Assembly (NCBI GenBank): GCA_963556045.3
Contig: CAUVYA020000002.1
Coordinates: forward strand, 1,488,001-1,552,000
Length of the DNA: 64,000 nucleotides
Direction: 5' to 3'
Source: UBA4781 sp963556045
GTDB lineage: Bacteria; Chloroflexota; Anaerolineae; Anaerolineales; Anaerolineaceae
The notes below the pieces were generated by a model. It searched no databases and was not told where the DNA came from. It worked only from the letters and a program-made list of their open reading frames with translations. Below are positions 9,284 through 18,729 of this stretch, piece after piece. Position 1 is the stretch's first letter; each line of letters starts with the position of its first letter. The position numbers and the translations under genes were made by a program.

Positions 9284-9318
9284 AAAGAAGGGTTGTTACT
9301 GTAGTTCATCCCTTCTTT
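9284..9318 (-). terminator. probable terminator after the DUF368 gene
   Basis: AAAGAAGGG and CCCTTCTTT form a 9-bp stem around a 17-nt loop, about 30 bp beyond the stop of the DUF368 gene. On the minus strand the stem is followed by CATTT only, so it is a moderate terminator at best. It separates the DUF368 gene from the promoter region of the TIR operon. Confidence 0.45.
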
Positions 9319-9348
9319 TATCACCTAACAACATGGTTCAGGCAGTCT

Positions 9349-10209
9349 TCATACTATGCTTTCATGAGGGTGTTTCTCATCCAGTTTTGCCAGAGCATAG
9401 GAACAGGCTGCACCGATCAGGAATAGCGCTGCACAGACCGCAATCGTCCAGCCGCTGACCCCCGCTGGGATGATCGCCAGCGTTGAACCCACCACAATAC
9501 CCAGGATAAGATGGTACATGACCGCATAGGATTTCTTGAACAACCAGGAAACCAGCTTCGCAAAGGTTAATACACAAACGATTAAACCAAGTGCAAGCGG
9601 GATGATAACACCCAGATCAAGGTGAGAAATACCACTCGCCATGGACTGGTAAAGACCGAGATAGATCAAAAAATTGGAGGGGCTCATGCCGGGCACAACC
9701 ACACCCAGCCCTATCAAAGCACCGCTCAGTATCCAGTTCACAAAAGTCGGTGCCAGGGTCACACTCTTGATCGTTTCCATCCCGCGCATCAAGAAGAAGG
9801 TACCCACTGCTATAACGAGCAGCAATAGCCAGTGCTGTGGTTTTCTACCTTCTTTGCCAGCAGTTTTAAATAACGAAGGAAATGTACCGGAAATAAACCC
9901 GATAAAGAGCCAGGTGAACTGGGCTGCATAATTGCTGAATGCAAAATCCACCACCGCTGAGAAAGCTACCACCCCGATGATGCCGCCGATGCCCACAGGG
10001 ATGAAAAATACCAGATTCTTGAGAAATTTCTCTTTTAAATTTCCCAGAAATTTCATGAGGGGTTCATACAACCCAAAAACAACTGCCAGGACACCACCCG
10101 ATAAACCGGGAACGATAAATCCGATGCCTACAAAGATACCTTTAATAAGCCGAATGAACCATTCGAGGACGGAATTCTTGTTTGAAGAATCTTCATTTAC
10201 TGCTGTCAT
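9349..10209 (-). CDS. DUF368 membrane protein, predicted polyprenyl-phosphate transporter
   Basis: A 286-residue polytopic protein with about eight hydrophobic helices. It has the duplicated signature of the DUF368 family: GIGFIVPGLSGGVLAVVFG near the N-terminus and GVVVPGMSPSNFLIYLGLY in the second half, an inverted-repeat arrangement of re-entrant loops. Family members have been shown to recycle undecaprenyl phosphate across the cytoplasmic membrane for wall and glycan synthesis (PopT). The charged termini (NEDSSNKNS and KLDEKHPHE) fit cytoplasmic ends. It lies 182 bp downstream of the P-type ATPase on the same strand, so co-transcription is possible but not required. Confidence 0.85.
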   Translation of the reverse strand: MTAVNEDSSNKNSVLEWFIRLIKGIFVGIGFIVPGLSGGVLAVVFGLYEPLMKFLGNLKEKFLKNLVFFIPVGIGGIIGVVAFSAVVDFAFSNYAAQFTWLFIGFISGTFPSLFKTAGKEGRKPQHWLLLLVIAVGTFFLMRGMETIKSVTLAPTFVNWILSGALIGLGVVVPGMSPSNFLIYLGLYQSMASGISHLDLGVIIPLALGLIVCVLTFAKLVSWLFKKSYAVMYHLILGIVVGSTLAIIPAGVSGWTIAVCAALFLIGAACSYALAKLDEKHPHESIV

Positions 10210-10391
10210 GCTTACTCCTTATTGCGCCCAGCTTTCCAATTTCCTGTGAGCGTTTTTCGCCTTCCCCATGCAAATCATCATCTGCACAGGCAATAAAAAT
10301 TATGAGCTTTCACTGATCCATTGTATGATCAGCGCGAATTCGTGAATGCTGGTTATTGTACCTGATATTTATTTTTCTTCAGAAGGAAATG

Positions 10392-11396
10392 TTACCTCTT
10401 ATACAGAATCATTTTCCTGATCTCAGCCCAGAATGTACCTGTGAAGGTGGCGCCCAGGATCATGCCCCATTGCGCTCCAGTCAGAGTGGTAACCTTCATT
10501 AATTGCTGCGCAGCGGGAATGAACGAAGCTGCCAGCAGGAAAACCACAATTCCTGCAGCCCAGGCAAGCATTAAACGGTTGCTGCCCAGCCCAAGCTGGA
10601 AAATGGGCTGCCGTTCAGAGCGCATGTTAAATGCCAGGAATACGTGCCCGATCAGCCAGGCATAAAACGCCACGGTTTGCGAAAGAACCTGATCGTGTGA
10701 TCCATACCAGGTATAAAGATAGATGGAAGCGATAGCAACGAATAAACCTGCTGCAGAGCTAAGAATACTGCTGACCATCGCTTTATCCATGAACTTTGCC
10801 TGCGGGTCGCGCGGTCGCTGCTCCAGCAGGTCAGCTTCCGCTTTCTCGGATACGAAAGAGGCAGCAGCCATCAGATCCATGAACAACTCCATTAATATGA
10901 TCTGCACCGGCGCAAAAGGTACCGGCACCAGCAGCAGGGTGGGCAGCAGGGTGATCAGAATTAAAGCCACTTTACAGGCAAGATAATAACGCACTCCCTT
11001 TCTAAGATTCTCATAGATCAAACGACCTTCGCGTACCGCGCCCACGATGGTGGTGAAATTATCATCTGCCAGCACAATATCACCGGCTTCACGTGCGGCA
11101 TCCGTTCCGGTTTCCCCCATTGCTACGCCAATATCCGCTGCCGCCAGAGCCGGGGCGTCATTGATGCCATCGCCGGTTACAGCCACCCGTTCACCATTTT
11201 TTTGTAACGCCTGAACAATGCGCAGTTTATGCTCGGGGGTAGTACGGGCAAAAATGGAAGTAATTTTTACCGTTTCTCGCAGTTCGATATCGGATAAAAC
11301 TTCAAGTTCTTTCCCGGTTACCACATCAGCATTGCCATCCAGCCCGATCTGTTTAGCGATCATTTTGGCTGTGGCAGGATGGTCGCCTGTCACCAT
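10392..11396 (-). CDS. P-type cation ATPase, C-terminal part of a frameshifted gene
   Basis: 334 residues from the first internal Met. They hold the end of the P domain (MVTGDHPATAKMIA, then VAVTGDGINDAPALAAADIGVAMG with the conserved TGDGxND hinge) and the C-terminal membrane bundle with about six helices. In the same frame, homology continues upstream through EVRDAINQCERAGIRTI to about 11447, where it must join the preceding fragment (11390-13000). Together they make one ATPase of about 870 residues. As sequenced, this part has no start codon of its own that makes sense biologically, so it is either a sequencing error or a true loss-of-function shift. Confidence 0.85.
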   Translation of the reverse strand: MVTGDHPATAKMIAKQIGLDGNADVVTGKELEVLSDIELRETVKITSIFARTTPEHKLRIVQALQKNGERVAVTGDGINDAPALAAADIGVAMGETGTDAAREAGDIVLADDNFTTIVGAVREGRLIYENLRKGVRYYLACKVALILITLLPTLLLVPVPFAPVQIILMELFMDLMAAASFVSEKAEADLLEQRPRDPQAKFMDKAMVSSILSSAAGLFVAIASIYLYTWYGSHDQVLSQTVAFYAWLIGHVFLAFNMRSERQPIFQLGLGSNRLMLAWAAGIVVFLLAASFIPAAQQLMKVTTLTGAQWGMILGATFTGTFWAEIRKMILYKR

Positions 11397-13000
11397 GATG
11401 GTGCGGATGCCCGCACGTTCACACTGGTTGATGGCATCACGTACCTCAGGGGCCGGGGGGGATCAGCAAAACTGATCAAGCCTACAAATACCAGATCGGT
11501 CTCCAATTCATTCAGCGCTGCAGATGCATCTGGAACACTGCGTTCTGCCAATGCGATTACCCGCAATCCCTCTGCTGCCATGGCGTCAACTTGTTCGAGT
11601 ATCTGCTCTTTTCGAGAATTCGTCAGCGGCTGTACACCCTTTTCGGTTAATCCGCTTTCACATTGAGCCAGCAGTGATTCAGGGGCGCCTTTCACGGCTA
11701 CCCGGAATTTTTCATCTTTCTGATAAAGGATAGACATGCGTTTACGGTCAGTATCAAACGAGAATTCTGTGATCACATCAACCGATTGCTGGATCACCTG
11801 CGGCATCATTCCATCGGCTGCTGCAGCCCGTAGAATTGCTGTATCAATAGGATCACCGATAAAATCATTGTCCTTTTCGATCGCATCATTGCATAAAACA
11901 CCGATCTCCAGCAACCTTCTCTTCAACTTCACCGGTTCAAAGCGCTCCACCTGCATACGGTTTTGGGTCAACGTTCCGGTCTTATCAGTTGCAATGACCG
12001 TCACCGATCCCAGTGTATCAACAGCGCTCAATCGTTTGGCAATCGCATTATTTTTTGATAAGCGGAATGATCCCAATGCCAGCACCATGGTAATGATGAT
12101 GGGCAGTTCTTCCGGGATGGTGGCAAATGCCAGAGACAAACCGGTCAGCAGCATTTTTTGAGGAGGTTGATGCGCAATGAAGATCCCGATCAAGGGAACC
12201 AGCACACTGAATCCAACGGCAAACCACACCAGTGTTTTACTTAATTCGCTCATCAATTGCTGCAGCGGAGTACGGGGTTCCTTAACTTCGCGCGCCAGCC
12301 CGGCAATGCGCCCGATTTCAGTTGCCATACCGGTGCCGATAACGAGAGCTGTTCCCTTCCCGCGGGTGACCAGGGTGGAGGAGAACACCAGATTGCTGCG
12401 ATCTGCCAGAGGCGTTTCCTCTTCACAGATAACCCGTGCTTTTTTATCAACCGGCATGGATTCACCGGTCAGGGCAGATTCATCCACCATCAGACCTACC
12501 GACTCTACCAGGCGGGCATCCGCCGGAATGCGACGTCCTGCCTGAAGCACGATCAGATCACCCGGCACCACCTGTTCGACCGGAATTTCCAGAAAGCTGC
12601 CGGCTCGTCGAACAGCAGCAAGTGGTTCAGCCAGTTTTCGCAAACTGGCGATGGCTTTCTTCGAGCGCATCTCATTCATAACTTCAACCGTGTTCAACGT
12701 CAGAATGATAACGAAAATGGTGATAGCTTCCGCCAGCTCCCCCCAGATGATATAGAGAATACCGGTGACCAGCAGCATGAGCACCATCGGTTCACACAGC
12801 TCTTCGAAGAATTCTTTCCAAAAAGATACTTTCTTTTCTTCTGCGAGAATATTCGATCCCACCTGGTTTTGACGTCGAAGGGCTTCCTCTTGAGAAAGCC
12901 CTTCCTGCAGGTCGCCTTCTAGATTCTCAGCAACCTGCTTTGCCGACAATGTATGCCATCTTTTGTTCAGGACAACGTCGAGCAATTTCATTTTTCTCAC
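11390..13000 (-). CDS. P-type cation ATPase, N-terminal part of a frameshifted gene
   Basis: 536 residues covering the N-terminal cation-ATPase domain, M1-M4, the actuator domain with TGES (178-181), the M4 ion-site motif PEELP (296-300), the phosphorylated Asp339 in DKTGTLTQ and the nucleotide-binding domain. After GLISFADPPRP it changes to an unrelated tail (LRYVMPSTS and so on) and stops, while the expected EVRDAI continuation is in another frame. The break lies in runs of seven and four C on the coding strand (11449-11461). The family is the Ca2+/cation P2-like group; the transported ion is not certain. The ATG overlaps the stop of the MFS gene by 4 bp. Confidence 0.88.
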   Translation of the reverse strand: MRKMKLLDVVLNKRWHTLSAKQVAENLEGDLQEGLSQEEALRRQNQVGSNILAEEKKVSFWKEFFEELCEPMVLMLLVTGILYIIWGELAEAITIFVIILTLNTVEVMNEMRSKKAIASLRKLAEPLAAVRRAGSFLEIPVEQVVPGDLIVLQAGRRIPADARLVESVGLMVDESALTGESMPVDKKARVICEEETPLADRSNLVFSSTLVTRGKGTALVIGTGMATEIGRIAGLAREVKEPRTPLQQLMSELSKTLVWFAVGFSVLVPLIGIFIAHQPPQKMLLTGLSLAFATIPEELPIIITMVLALGSFRLSKNNAIAKRLSAVDTLGSVTVIATDKTGTLTQNRMQVERFEPVKLKRRLLEIGVLCNDAIEKDNDFIGDPIDTAILRAAAADGMMPQVIQQSVDVITEFSFDTDRKRMSILYQKDEKFRVAVKGAPESLLAQCESGLTEKGVQPLTNSRKEQILEQVDAMAAEGLRVIALAERSVPDASAALNELETDLVFVGLISFADPPRPLRYVMPSTSVNVRASAPSW

Positions 13001-14244
13001 TCAGCATCCGGCACTTTTACTGTTTTGGGCATCCAAAAGATCATCAAAACAGCTGCAATCAGTGCCATAGCACCTCCGAAAAAGAAAGGGGCTGATGGAC
13101 CAAAACCAGCCCACGATCCTACCCCCTCCCATAAGATACCGGCGATAAAAGAAGATGGAAATGCCAGCAGCCCGATGACAGCATGATAGGTACCATACGC
13201 GGTTCCCCGCATATTTTCAGGCACCAGGTCAGCCACCATGGCATTGGCTGTACCAAATGCCATCCCAAAGTACAATCCATACGCAAGATACAGCAGCCAG
13301 ATCTGCCAGGCGTTATCGGCAAGCGCAAAGCCAAAATAGACCAGCGCGTACAGCAGCCAGCCTCCCACGATCAGCCGGCGGCGACCAATGCGATCAGACA
13401 GAGAACCAGCAGGGGTAGCGATCGCGGCAATAACCAGATTGAAAACAGCCAGCATTACCAGAATACCAGTTACAGAGACCCCCAGGTTCTGTGCGCGTAA
13501 AACCAAGAAACCATCGGATGAATTACCCAGAGTGAAAATGCTGACAATGACCAGAAAAATAGTGAAGGGTTTTCCCATGCTGCGCAGGGAGAATTTTGGG
13601 GCTTCGCGCTGCCCGGTAATTCCCACATCTCTGGCGCCTAAAGCCAGAGATATGACCGCAAGAACAGCCGGGACAAGCGAAATAAGCACAATGGTCTGGA
13701 AAGTGTTTCGTGACAAATCTACTGTGTTCGCCTGTGTCAACCATACCACCAGTGCGGCGATCAACAATCCAAGCATGGCACCTGCTTTATCCATAGCACG
13801 GTTGAAACCAAAGGCGATACCACGTGTTTCTTTGGTAGTTGAATCTGCCACCAGCGCATCACGCGGCGCCGTACGGATGCCCTTGCCGATGCGGTCTGCC
13901 CAGCGCACACTTGCTACCAAGCCCCAGGTGTTAGCAATATAGAAGAATGGCTTCGAGAGGGTAGATAGTGCATACCCGACCACTGCCAGCCATTTCCTGC
14001 TGCCGAGTTTATCTGAAAGCCAGCCTGAAAACAGTTTCAGGATGCTGGCTGTTGCTTCGGCAACACCTTCGATCAAACCGATGATGCTGGTTTGAACTCC
14101 CAATACATTGGAAAGGAACAGAGGCAGGATATTGATCACCATCTCGCTGGAAATATCCATGAAGAAACTGGTGAAGCCCACTGCCCACACGTTGCGCGGA
14201 AGATCCTTTACGCGTACTTTTGTATTTTCATTGTTTTGTGTCAT
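12997..14244 (-). CDS. MFS transporter
   Basis: A 415-residue major facilitator protein with 12 predicted helices. The loop after helix 2 has the MFS signature GWLSDKLGSRKW, and the second half repeats it as GSLSDRIGRRRL. The GKGIRTAPRDAL segment between helices 4 and 5 is characteristic of a subgroup of putative efflux permeases. Substrate unknown. It sits in a run chrB-like - MFS - P-type ATPase (38 bp gap upstream, 4-bp ATGA overlap downstream), which suggests a metal or oxyanion stress unit, but only by context. Confidence 0.9.
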   Translation of the reverse strand: MTQNNENTKVRVKDLPRNVWAVGFTSFFMDISSEMVINILPLFLSNVLGVQTSIIGLIEGVAEATASILKLFSGWLSDKLGSRKWLAVVGYALSTLSKPFFYIANTWGLVASVRWADRIGKGIRTAPRDALVADSTTKETRGIAFGFNRAMDKAGAMLGLLIAALVVWLTQANTVDLSRNTFQTIVLISLVPAVLAVISLALGARDVGITGQREAPKFSLRSMGKPFTIFLVIVSIFTLGNSSDGFLVLRAQNLGVSVTGILVMLAVFNLVIAAIATPAGSLSDRIGRRRLIVGGWLLYALVYFGFALADNAWQIWLLYLAYGLYFGMAFGTANAMVADLVPENMRGTAYGTYHAVIGLLAFPSSFIAGILWEGVGSWAGFGPSAPFFFGGAMALIAAVLMIFWMPKTVKVPDAE

Positions 14245-14282
14245 TCTCTTTTACTCTTTTCTTTGATGAAATAATTTCTTTT

Positions 14283-14894
14283 TTATTCTTCGTTGCTGTT
14301 CTCTGCTTCATTTTTCCGGTCTGCCAACGCACCGGGATCAAATCTCATTTTTCTGGAATGGTCCTGATCTTCATGTGCAAACACGTTCGATGCGAATTCC
14401 TGCAGGGTGTTACGGCAATTCTCCAGCCACACTGCTGCTTCCTGTGCATGCTGCCCGCCAAGAAAATCTCTCTGTTCGATTTTCTTGAACCAGGTTTCCA
14501 GCTTGTTGAGGTCCTGCTCATTTTCTTCATATTCCGCAAAGCTGAAATTCTCTCTATTGGTCTCTTTTTCAAGTTCAGCCAGAAAATCAGCGCACTGTTC
14601 TTTGAATTCCACATATTCCTCTGCGCGATCTTCAACAAAGCGGGTCATGATCTCCTTTTCGGTTTCATCATCGAAGGAATTCGCCGTAAACGTTCTGCTT
14701 GTTCCACCTTGCTCTGCGACATAGGCTTGCATCTCGCGAATAAAATCTTCGGCAGATTGGGTATGCGGGAGCAGCCACAAGCCATTATCAAGCCCCAATG
14801 ATCCAAATGCGCGCATATGCCGCCAAACCGTGACACGCGGACTGGAGGGAGTGGCGGGCAATTGCGGACAGAATAACAACCATTTATATTCCAT
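14283..14894 (-). CDS. ChrB N-terminal-domain protein
   Basis: About 203 residues from the ATG at 14894, preferred because TTTGGAG precedes it; the frame continues 23 codons upstream without a better site. The start MEYKWLLFCPQLPATPSSPRV, with RMRAFGSLGL-like R-H-M-R-A-F-G-S-L-G-L and NGLWLLP, matches the N-terminal domain of ChrB, the chromate-responsive regulator family. The rest is an acidic helical region (about 100-180) rich in Glu. The catalytic/oxidoreductase-like C-terminal ChrB domain is absent. First gene of the ChrB / MFS / ATPase run. A chromate role is inferred only from the family name; no ChrA permease is present. Confidence 0.75.
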   Translation of the reverse strand: MEYKWLLFCPQLPATPSSPRVTVWRHMRAFGSLGLDNGLWLLPHTQSAEDFIREMQAYVAEQGGTSRTFTANSFDDETEKEIMTRFVEDRAEEYVEFKEQCADFLAELEKETNRENFSFAEYEENEQDLNKLETWFKKIEQRDFLGGQHAQEAAVWLENCRNTLQEFASNVFAHEDQDHSRKMRFDPGALADRKNEAENSNEE

Positions 14895-14963
14895 GAGATT
14901 CTCCAAATGTAACATCTGTTGCATTTTAATACCATTCTTCCAATAATGCAATATGTGTTGCAA

Positions 14964-15349
14964 ATCGTTAATGGAATATATATTTCTTATGAGAAGGAAA
15001 GAAATATTTTTAAGTGGAAGGGTGAATAATCGGAAAGAAATGGAAAAGCGCCTTTTCAGGCAGCGGGGAGTGGATTCGAACCACTGCCCTCCAGGTTAGG
15101 AGAGATTTTCCCGGTTTCGGAACGTTTTTCACTCAGGCTCCGCATTTTAGCCTGGTCTGGGGGCATTAATTTTTTCTGCTTCCCAATGTTCAAATTTATA
15201 TAGTTTCCTTCTTACCATGCCCTTTGAATTCTTCATGCTAAGATGATCAATGGTCGCAAGAACTGATCCGCCTATATTCATCAGATCTGCAGCTAAAGAA
15301 ATCTACAGTATCATAATGCCGAAAGCTTCCTTCATTCTGTCTATGTACG
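14964..15349. other. intergenic region with a tRNA 3'-half remnant
   Basis: 386 bp between the ChrB-like gene and the kinase. It contains the tRNA-derived direct repeat at 15055-15102 listed separately. Beside it, GGAAAAGCGCCTTTTC forms a short hairpin. I see no credible coding sequence in the rest. Confidence 0.6.
15055..15102 (-). repeat. direct copy of the 3' half of the initiator tRNA gene (candidate attachment site)
   Basis: These 48 bp match 21238-21285 at 45 positions. The match covers the whole T arm, the variable region and the 3' side of the anticodon stem-loop of the initiator tRNA, in the same orientation, and runs 6 bp (TTCAGG) past the tRNA 3' end. Beyond 15102 similarity stops, so no functional tRNA is present. 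Such a 3'-half duplicate is what site-specific integration into a tRNA gene leaves at the far end of an island. Confidence 0.75.
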
Positions 15350-18300
15350 CTATTTCACTACATAGCGGTAATCGAACTGATAGCACATGCCATCCTGTGC
15401 GAGTACCAGGGTTCGATCAGAATTGGCGCTTGAAAAGACATCCAGATTAATACGGCTTTCAACCGTCTCAGCTATGCTGCCCGTGACAGTATCGATGCGG
15501 TAGATACCGCTATTCTTCCGCGCCGCGAGAAAACAATCTCCAGCGGGGAGGAAAAACGCAAAAGTAAAGCTGGTCTGCTCAGTCCAAAGACATGCAAGAT
15601 TGCTCGTTGAATAAAGCTTTGTTCTCATATGTCCAAGGCAAAGCAGAAACCTTCCGTCCGGGCTGAGGTAGATCTTGTTGCCGCTGCAATCGATATTATC
15701 TATCAGCTTTGTCTCCGCCAGACAGCTACGATTTTTCAAATCGAAGAGCCGAAGGTTCCCTTGACCGTAATGCACTATCCCGCGCGCGCCGCCGGGCAGG
15801 ATTATTGGTGTGGGGATGATAGCATTGCTGCCTCCGGGTAGTTCTCCAAGCACACAGCCTGCATCCGCGTCAATGACATTCACATGGCTGGAGTCGGCGA
15901 TCATTACCAAGCGACCGTCCGGCGTACAGCTCGCGCCCTTAATAGGCGATATACTGCCCTTATTGATTGAACGGATATTTCCGGTTTCAAGGGAGAGAAC
16001 TTCCAAATTTGCGCTTCCGATTCGGTCGGCAAAGGCGCTTTTTCCATTTGAAGCAACGCACAGCAGTCTCAGATTACGAGCCGCAAATTCCTTTAAAACG
16101 CTTCCGTCATCCAACTTCCAAAGACAGCAGCCTGCATCACCCGGCTTACTGGACAGCAAAGTTTCCCCGGAACCGATGAAGAGATGTTTCAAGCCGCCCT
16201 TGCATGGATTTGTAACGCTCTGGGCTTGTGTAACAGCGCGTATATTGAAGATTTTGCAGCTCTTTCCAAGCTGACGGTTAAGGCTGCGGCAGTCGGAGCT
16301 GTTTTCATAACCCGGCACCTGCCATGCGGACTCGTTGAGTTCAAGCGCTTCACGTATGCTGCCGCGTGCAAAGGCTTCGCGTGCAGCTAATAATTTTTCT
16401 TCGTACTCCCGCGCAAAAACATCATAAGATGCCTGGCTTATGATACGCGAAAGCTCCCACGCGCCATTAACACCTTGGGGGGGCAGAGCGATCCTGTCAA
16501 CTCCAAACGCGCTGGCAGAAAGCAGGGATCTCCCATCCGGCGTCAATCCCACAGAAGTGGATGAAAACGTATAACCTCCCAGCTTTATGGTATACGTGCA
16601 GCGTCTCTGTGCCACATCGATTATTCTTATGAGATTATTGTCAGATCCGCATATTGCTTCAACCAGATACCTGCCGTCGCGTGTCCATCGCAGCTCGCCG
16701 GGTCTATTATGGTTGGTGTCATAACAGGTACATTCGCCGCTGTCGATATCAAAGCCGTAAACACCCTTGGACCCCGCGGCAGCTATGGTCTTCCCGTCCG
16801 GAGAAAGCTGAATGCATTTAAAGGGAACGTTTGGAGGTGCATCGTAGCGCCTCAGAAGTTTCCCTGTTTCATAGTCGTAAAGTATGCAGCATCCTGGTTG
16901 CGCACTCAGCAGAGTGCCAGCGCGCGGACCCATACAAAGCCCATACGCCGTCGTATCATCGCCCTGCTCGATCTTTCCGATGCATTTCCCGCGATGGATA
17001 TTCCAGATACGTATAGTGTTATCGTTGTGGGAAGAGAAGAGCAGCTTTTCGTCTTCGGCAAAAAGGAGTGCCTCGGCTTCGCAGCTTTCTTTTCCCAATG
17101 CTTTATGCAACCTGCCGTTTGCCGCATTCCATATGCGGATGCACGACTCATAAGCGGCAGCGACCAGCCTTTCGCTCGAGTGAAAAGCAATGTGCTGCAC
17201 ATCTTCCTCACAGCCGTCTATCACTTTGACGCAGGAACCGTTTCTTGTATCCCACAGCCTGATTTCATACCTGTCGGAATCAAATCTTGCACGCGCGCTG
17301 GAAACGCACCAATTAGCGTCAGCAGTAATAGAGACCGCCACAGCGCTCTCTGTATGCAAGGAAAACGAAAACTCCGGAGTATCCTCCTTGCGACCGCGCT
17401 CAACATACAGCCTCTCCATCAATTCTTCACCGCGTTTTGCCTCATTGGCATCAACCTGATTGGCAACGGCGGTCTGGAATTTGGCGATCGCGTCAAGATC
17501 ATTGCTTCTGCCACTGCGCCATGCAAAAAGGTTCATATTGTAAACGGCGTCCATGCAGTTTGGGTTGGTAAGAAACGCCCGCTCCCACAACTTTTCCGCT
17601 TCCGCGGATCTGCCAAGATCCAGATAAGATAGTGCACGGTTATTAAGGCTATCTGCCGTGTCAGACGCGGCTTTAGGCTCCTCGCGGGGATATGCGTCTC
17701 CTGTCTGCCGTGCGTATTCTTCCATCAGTTCTGCAAGTACCCCGTCAAAGCTCTCCGGACGATCTGAGAGGTTTTGCTCAAGACAGCTTCGAAGCAGAGC
17801 GGTCATTTTTTCAGGCAGCGGGACCCTGGTCTGCTCTACATGCTTCTCAAACTCCAGCCCCGCATCTATGCCGTTCTGCCACAGGCGTTTGCCGCAGTAC
17901 ATCATCAATATGGAAACTGCCCAGCTGTAGATGTCCGTTTTCGGTGTGAAATCTCCCTTGCTCTGCTGCTCTGCGCTGGCGTATTCACGGGTATATGCGC
18001 CGCTCCATGTGTTCGCGCTTTCATCCGTTCCACCGCCCGCGATACCGAAGTCCGTCACTTTCGCTTCGCTATCCTTTGTCAGCATCAGATTTCCAGGCTT
18101 GACGTCTTGATGGATAAGACCATTTTGGTGAGAATATTGCAGACCGCGCGCAAACTGTATGGCGATATCCAAAAGCCGCGCCTGTACTTCCTTTTCAGTG
18201 CCTTCATAAAGCTTGCCGCTTTTTATCAGATCAGACAGGCTGCCGCCGTCCATCCATTCGGAGAAAACGCTGGGAATACCGTCCAGCTCACGGACATAAT

Positions 18301-18694
18301 AGCAGGAGACGATATTGGGATGCAGCCCGAGGTTGATCCAGCGCTCGCACTCCTTTACAAAGTTTTCTTTCTGTTTTTCCGTTTGAAAGTAGCTTTCCTT
18401 TGGGCGCTTCACCGCGAGGTCTACATCCCAGCTATTGTGGTGCACCCGATACACGACGCCCATGCCTCCCTGAATGGGAGCGGAGAGAACATTGTAGGTA
18501 TTGAGCAGAACGCTGCCCTGATTAAACGTCTCCTTGTCCGGCGTACCGGCAGGCACAGCAGCCTGCCGACGCTTTGCATCCGCCAGGATCGCGTCGGTCA
18601 TAGTTACTTCAATATCGGTTTTCGTCTGCGCGTCTGTTGCGGTTTCCTCGATATCTGTACGTATGCGGTCGTCAGGATCATTACTGTTTGCCAT
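15350..18694 (-). CDS. Ser/Thr protein kinase with C-terminal WD40 repeats
   Basis: About 1114 residues from the ATG at 18694, chosen because GGAGG stands 7 nt upstream; an ATG at 18733 overlaps the phosphatase stop by 4 bp and is the alternative. A Thr/Asp-rich lead is followed by a PknB-type kinase domain (about 65-330): glycine loop QGGMGVVY, K96 in AVKR, LIHQDVKPGN and DFG at 215-217. The catalytic HRD Arg is Gln here (HQD). A TPR-like pair (about 345-410, NNRALSYLDLGRSAEAEKLW) links to two blocks of WD40-like repeats reaching the C-terminus. No membrane helix is evident, so the kinase is probably cytoplasmic. It pairs with the PP2C phosphatase encoded just upstream. GC appears higher than in the flanks. 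Confidence 0.88.
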   Translation of the reverse strand: MANSNDPDDRIRTDIEETATDAQTKTDIEVTMTDAILADAKRRQAAVPAGTPDKETFNQGSVLLNTYNVLSAPIQGGMGVVYRVHHNSWDVDLAVKRPKESYFQTEKQKENFVKECERWINLGLHPNIVSCYYVRELDGIPSVFSEWMDGGSLSDLIKSGKLYEGTEKEVQARLLDIAIQFARGLQYSHQNGLIHQDVKPGNLMLTKDSEAKVTDFGIAGGGTDESANTWSGAYTREYASAEQQSKGDFTPKTDIYSWAVSILMMYCGKRLWQNGIDAGLEFEKHVEQTRVPLPEKMTALLRSCLEQNLSDRPESFDGVLAELMEEYARQTGDAYPREEPKAASDTADSLNNRALSYLDLGRSAEAEKLWERAFLTNPNCMDAVYNMNLFAWRSGRSNDLDAIAKFQTAVANQVDANEAKRGEELMERLYVERGRKEDTPEFSFSLHTESAVAVSITADANWCVSSARARFDSDRYEIRLWDTRNGSCVKVIDGCEEDVQHIAFHSSERLVAAAYESCIRIWNAANGRLHKALGKESCEAEALLFAEDEKLLFSSHNDNTIRIWNIHRGKCIGKIEQGDDTTAYGLCMGPRAGTLLSAQPGCCILYDYETGKLLRRYDAPPNVPFKCIQLSPDGKTIAAAGSKGVYGFDIDSGECTCYDTNHNRPGELRWTRDGRYLVEAICGSDNNLIRIIDVAQRRCTYTIKLGGYTFSSTSVGLTPDGRSLLSASAFGVDRIALPPQGVNGAWELSRIISQASYDVFAREYEEKLLAAREAFARGSIREALELNESAWQVPGYENSSDCRSLNRQLGKSCKIFNIRAVTQAQSVTNPCKGGLKHLFIGSGETLLSSKPGDAGCCLWKLDDGSVLKEFAARNLRLLCVASNGKSAFADRIGSANLEVLSLETGNIRSINKGSISPIKGASCTPDGRLVMIADSSHVNVIDADAGCVLGELPGGSNAIIPTPIILPGGARGIVHYGQGNLRLFDLKNRSCLAETKLIDNIDCSGNKIYLSPDGRFLLCLGHMRTKLYSTSNLACLWTEQTSFTFAFFLPAGDCFLAARKNSGIYRIDTVTGSIAETVESRINLDVFSSANSDRTLVLAQDGMCYQFDYRYVVK

Positions 18695-18729
18695 TTCTAT
18701 GCCTCCATGGTTGGTTTGGCGGAGCCGAT

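Noticed and set aside
15055..15145. A second complete tRNA gene, possibly with a long variable arm or as tmRNA
   Set aside because: Only the 3' half folds; upstream there is no D arm, no anticodon stem and no matching acceptor strand.
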